This document shows positions 61,768 through 64,000 of a DNA stretch of 64,000 nt, piece by piece (the first letter of the stretch is position 1; each line of letters opens with the position of its first letter). The notes under the pieces are model-generated. The model did not search any database. It was not told the origin of the DNA and saw only the letters and a list, made by a program, of their open reading frames with translations. A program made the translations under genes and the position numbers. Origin of the DNA: Mycolicibacterium chubuense (GTDB lineage Bacteria; Actinomycetota; Actinomycetes; Mycobacteriales; Mycobacteriaceae); assembly GCF_001044255.1 (NCBI RefSeq), contig NZ_JYNX01000060.1, forward strand, positions 325,938 through 389,937. Reading direction: 5' to 3'.

Positions 61768-63610
61768 TTCGCGAGCCGTAGGTCACCGCGGTACCCGGGG
61801 CAGGGCTCTGGGTGACGACGGCGTTGGTCCGCTGACCGCTGTTCTGCACGTCGGCGCCCTTGTCCAGCACGCCCGTCCAGCCCAGCGCGCGCAGCCGCGG
61901 TTCGGCGTCGGTCCAGAACTGGCCGGTCAGGTCCGGCATCACGAACTGGTTGCCGCGCGAGACCTGGATCTGGATCACGGTGTCCTGCGGCACGGTCTGG
62001 CCCGCCGCCGGATCGCTGCCCATGATCTGACCGGCCGCGGTGGTGCTGTCGACCTCGACCGGAACGGTCTTGGTGAACCCGGACGCGGACATGATCTGCT
62101 GGCACACCTCGATGGTCTGCCCCACGCAGTCGGGTACGACGGCCGTCGACGGACCCTTGCCGATGACGATGGTGATCTCGTTGGTGATCGCCGAGGTCTG
62201 GTTGGCCGGCGGCACCGTCGACAGCACGCGGTCGCGCTGCTCGGGCAGGGACGCCGACGTGGTCTGCCGAAAGCGGCTGAAGCCCGTGTCGGTGAGTTTC
62301 TTGACGGCGTCGCCGTAGCTCAGGCCGGACACGTCGGGCACTTCCCGCTGTTCGGGCCCCGTCGACACGTTGACGGTGATCTCGTCGCCGGCGCTGACGG
62401 AGGAGTTGGCGGCCGGATCGGTGCTGATGACGTGATCGGGCGGCACTTCCGAATCGGTGTTCTTCGCCACCGTGGTCTTGAAGCCGAGGTTCTGCAGGGC
62501 GGCGATGGCGTCCTCGGAGACCTGACCGCGCACATCGGGCACCTGGACATCGCGGGTCTCGCCGCCGAACATGTTGATCGCGATGGTGACCACCACGGTC
62601 AGCACGGCCAGCACCGCGACCGCGATCAGCCAGCGGCCCACCGATCCGCTGCGCTCCTTGGCGATGTAGCGGGGCTGATGATCCACCGGGTCGGTGCGCA
62701 GGTGCGCGGGACTCGACGACAGCAGCGACGTCCGCTCGGCGTCGGTGAAGATCTTGGGGGCGTCCGGCCGTTCCCCGCTGTGCACCTTGACCAGGTCCGC
62801 GCGCATCTCGGCGGCCGTCTGGTACCGGTTGTCGGGGTTCTTGGCGAGCGCCTTGAGCACGACGGCGTCGAGGTCGGGGGAGATGTCGGCGTGCCGCGCG
62901 GACGGCGGCACCGGGTCCTCCCGGACGTGCTGGTAGGCCACCGCGACGGGGGAGTCGCCGACGAACGGCGGCTCGCCGGTGAGGATCTCGTAGAGCACGC
63001 AGCCGAGCGAGTACACGTCGGAACGGGCGTCGACCTTGACGCCGCGGGCCTGTTCGGGGGAGAGGTACTGCGCCGTGCCGATCACCGCGGCCGTCTGGGT
63101 GACCGGGTTGCCGGCGTCGGCGATGGCGCGGGCGATGCCGAAGTCCATCACCTTCACCGCGCCGCTCTTGCTGATCATGATGTTCGCGGGCTTGACGTCG
63201 CGGTGGATGATGCCGTGCTGATGGCTGAAGTTCAGGGCCTGGCACGCGTCGGCGATGACCTCGATGGCCCGCTTGGCCGGCATCGGGCCCTCGGTGTGCA
63301 CGATGTCGCGCAGCGTGACGCCGTCGACGTACTCCATCACGATGTACGGCAGGGGACCCGTCGGGGTCTCCGCCTCGCCGGTGTCGTACACCGCGACGAT
63401 CGCCGGATGGTTGAGCGCCGCGGCGTTCTGCGCTTCGCGACGGAACCGCAGGTAGAAGCTCGGGTCCCGGGCCAGGTCGGCACGCAGCACCTTGATCGCG
63501 ACGTCGCGGTGCAGGCGAAGGTCGCGTGCCAGGTGGACCTCGGACATGCCACCGAAGCCCAGGATCTCGCCGACCTCGTACCGGTCGGACAGGTGCTGTG
63601 GGGTCGTCAT
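61745..63610 (-). CDS. pknB: Serine/threonine protein kinase PknB
   Basis: A 621-residue receptor kinase. Gly-loop LGFGGMSEVHLA, Lys in VAIKVL, HRDVKPAN and DFG are intact. The activation loop VTQTAAVIGTAQY keeps the threonines of M. tuberculosis Thr171/173. One membrane helix (about 335-355) is followed by four PASTA repeats that bind muropeptides and lipid II. Its targets include CwlM and the MurJ pseudokinase, both encoded in this window. It lies 7 bases downstream of pknA. Confidence 0.97.
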   Translation of the reverse strand: MTTPQHLSDRYEVGEILGFGGMSEVHLARDLRLHRDVAIKVLRADLARDPSFYLRFRREAQNAAALNHPAIVAVYDTGEAETPTGPLPYIVMEYVDGVTLRDIVHTEGPMPAKRAIEVIADACQALNFSHQHGIIHRDVKPANIMISKSGAVKVMDFGIARAIADAGNPVTQTAAVIGTAQYLSPEQARGVKVDARSDVYSLGCVLYEILTGEPPFVGDSPVAVAYQHVREDPVPPSARHADISPDLDAVVLKALAKNPDNRYQTAAEMRADLVKVHSGERPDAPKIFTDAERTSLLSSSPAHLRTDPVDHQPRYIAKERSGSVGRWLIAVAVLAVLTVVVTIAINMFGGETRDVQVPDVRGQVSEDAIAALQNLGFKTTVAKNTDSEVPPDHVISTDPAANSSVSAGDEITVNVSTGPEQREVPDVSGLSYGDAVKKLTDTGFSRFRQTTSASLPEQRDRVLSTVPPANQTSAITNEITIVIGKGPSTAVVPDCVGQTIEVCQQIMSASGFTKTVPVEVDSTTAAGQIMGSDPAAGQTVPQDTVIQIQVSRGNQFVMPDLTGQFWTDAEPRLRALGWTGVLDKGADVQNSGQRTNAVVTQSPAPGTAVTYGSRITLNFAS

Positions 63611-63617
63611 CGCAACA

Positions 63618-64000
63618 TCAGTTCTGGCTGGGGCGCACCGCGGGCGGCGGCGCGTGGACAGGGGGTCGTATTACCCACAAACGGGCGTTTTCATGATCGA
63701 CGATGGCCGCGGGCGCGGCGGCCGGCGTCTCGGAGGTGCCGCTCTGCGACGGCGTCTCGGTGACCGTCGGCGGCGCGGGCGCGCGGTCCTTGCGGTCCTG
63801 GGCGTTGAGCACGATCAGGATCGCGATGACGATCGCAAGCGCGCCCAGCACACCGGCGGCCCACAGCAGCGCCCGCTGACCGGACGAGAACGTGCGACGC
63901 GCCGGCGGTGCCGAGCGGTGGTGGCTGCCGGTGGTCCAGTACTCCCACGAGTCACGCCACGCGAACGCGAACCCCACCAGCGTGGCCACCACCGCCGAGG
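63618..64000 (-). CDS. pknA: Serine/threonine protein kinase PknA, C-terminal part (partial)
   Basis: The last ~125 residues before the window edge. A membrane helix [23 protein letters not shown] follows ARRTFSSGQ, as in PknA, and a Pro/Thr/Ser-rich outer tail ends [10 protein letters not shown]. The kinase domain is outside. The position directly before pknB matches the pbpA-pknA-pknB operon. PknA works with PknB to control growth. Confidence 0.85.
   Translation of the reverse strand, partial: SAVVATLVGFAFAWRDSWEYWTTGSHHRSAPPARRTFSSGQRALLWAAGVLGALAIVIAILIVLNAQDRKDRAPAPPTVTETPSQSGTSETPAAAPAAIVDHENARLWVIRPPVHAPPPAVRPSQN

Overview
The window is a high-GC actinobacterial chromosome segment that covers the replication origin of a fast-growing mycobacterium (Mycolicibacterium type). 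The core runs yidC-yidD-rnpA-rpmH // dnaA-oriC-dnaN-gnd-recF-dciA-gyrB-gyrA. Mycobacterial markers sit on both sides: cwlM, the MurJ-pseudokinase fusion, cwsA, crgA, pknB and pknA. The extra gnd between dnaN and recF, and the placement of the leuS/mtc28 block left of the origin, match my memory of M. smegmatis-like genomes rather than M. tuberculosis. The species cannot be named from this sequence.

Layout. 1-13 kb: end of ino1, an Eis-type acetyltransferase, an alpha/beta hydrolase, a secreted metalloprotease, a PhoX phosphatase, an F420-type oxidoreductase, an amino-acid ABC importer (binding protein and permease fused), a MarR regulator, glucosylglycerate hydrolase, an SDR and a DUF559 protein. 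13-20 kb: leuS, mtc28 and the Rv0039c-Rv0036c block in inverted orientation. 20-33 kb: Rv3906c-like protein, pcnA, mutT4, a DUF6049 protein, murJ, sigM, a broken anti-SigM gene, trxB, trxA, cwlM. 33-39 kb: parB, parA, rsmG, khpB/jag, yidC, yidD, rnpA, rpmH, all leftward. 39.7-51 kb: dnaA, oriC and the gyrase region, all rightward. 51.4-51.7 kb: tRNA-Ile, a 37-residue protein and tRNA-Ala. 51.8-58.2 kb: an accessory block with heme oxygenase plus bacteriophytochrome (GGDEF-EAL), a secreted HSL-family hydrolase and L-serine dehydratase. 58.2-64 kb: cwsA, ppiA, an Rv0010c-like protein, crgA, a DUF881 protein, trpG/pabA, pknB and the end of pknA.

How the genes fit together. Replication start (DnaA, oriC, DnaN, DciA, gyrase) and segregation (ParA, ParB, two parS sites inside coding sequence) are adjacent. 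Several cell-envelope proteins that the literature links to PknB (CwlM, the MurJ pseudokinase, CwsA, CrgA) flank the origin, with PknB itself at the right end. trxB-trxA has a SigH-type promoter.

The most unusual content is the bphO-bphP pair, predicted to make biliverdin and use it in a red/far-red sensor that controls cyclic di-GMP. Next are the anti-SigM gene with a large internal deletion, a family of related palindromes at gene ends, serine at the first GyrA quinolone position, and paired intergenic palindromes. I saw no insertion sequence, integrase, CRISPR array or rRNA gene.
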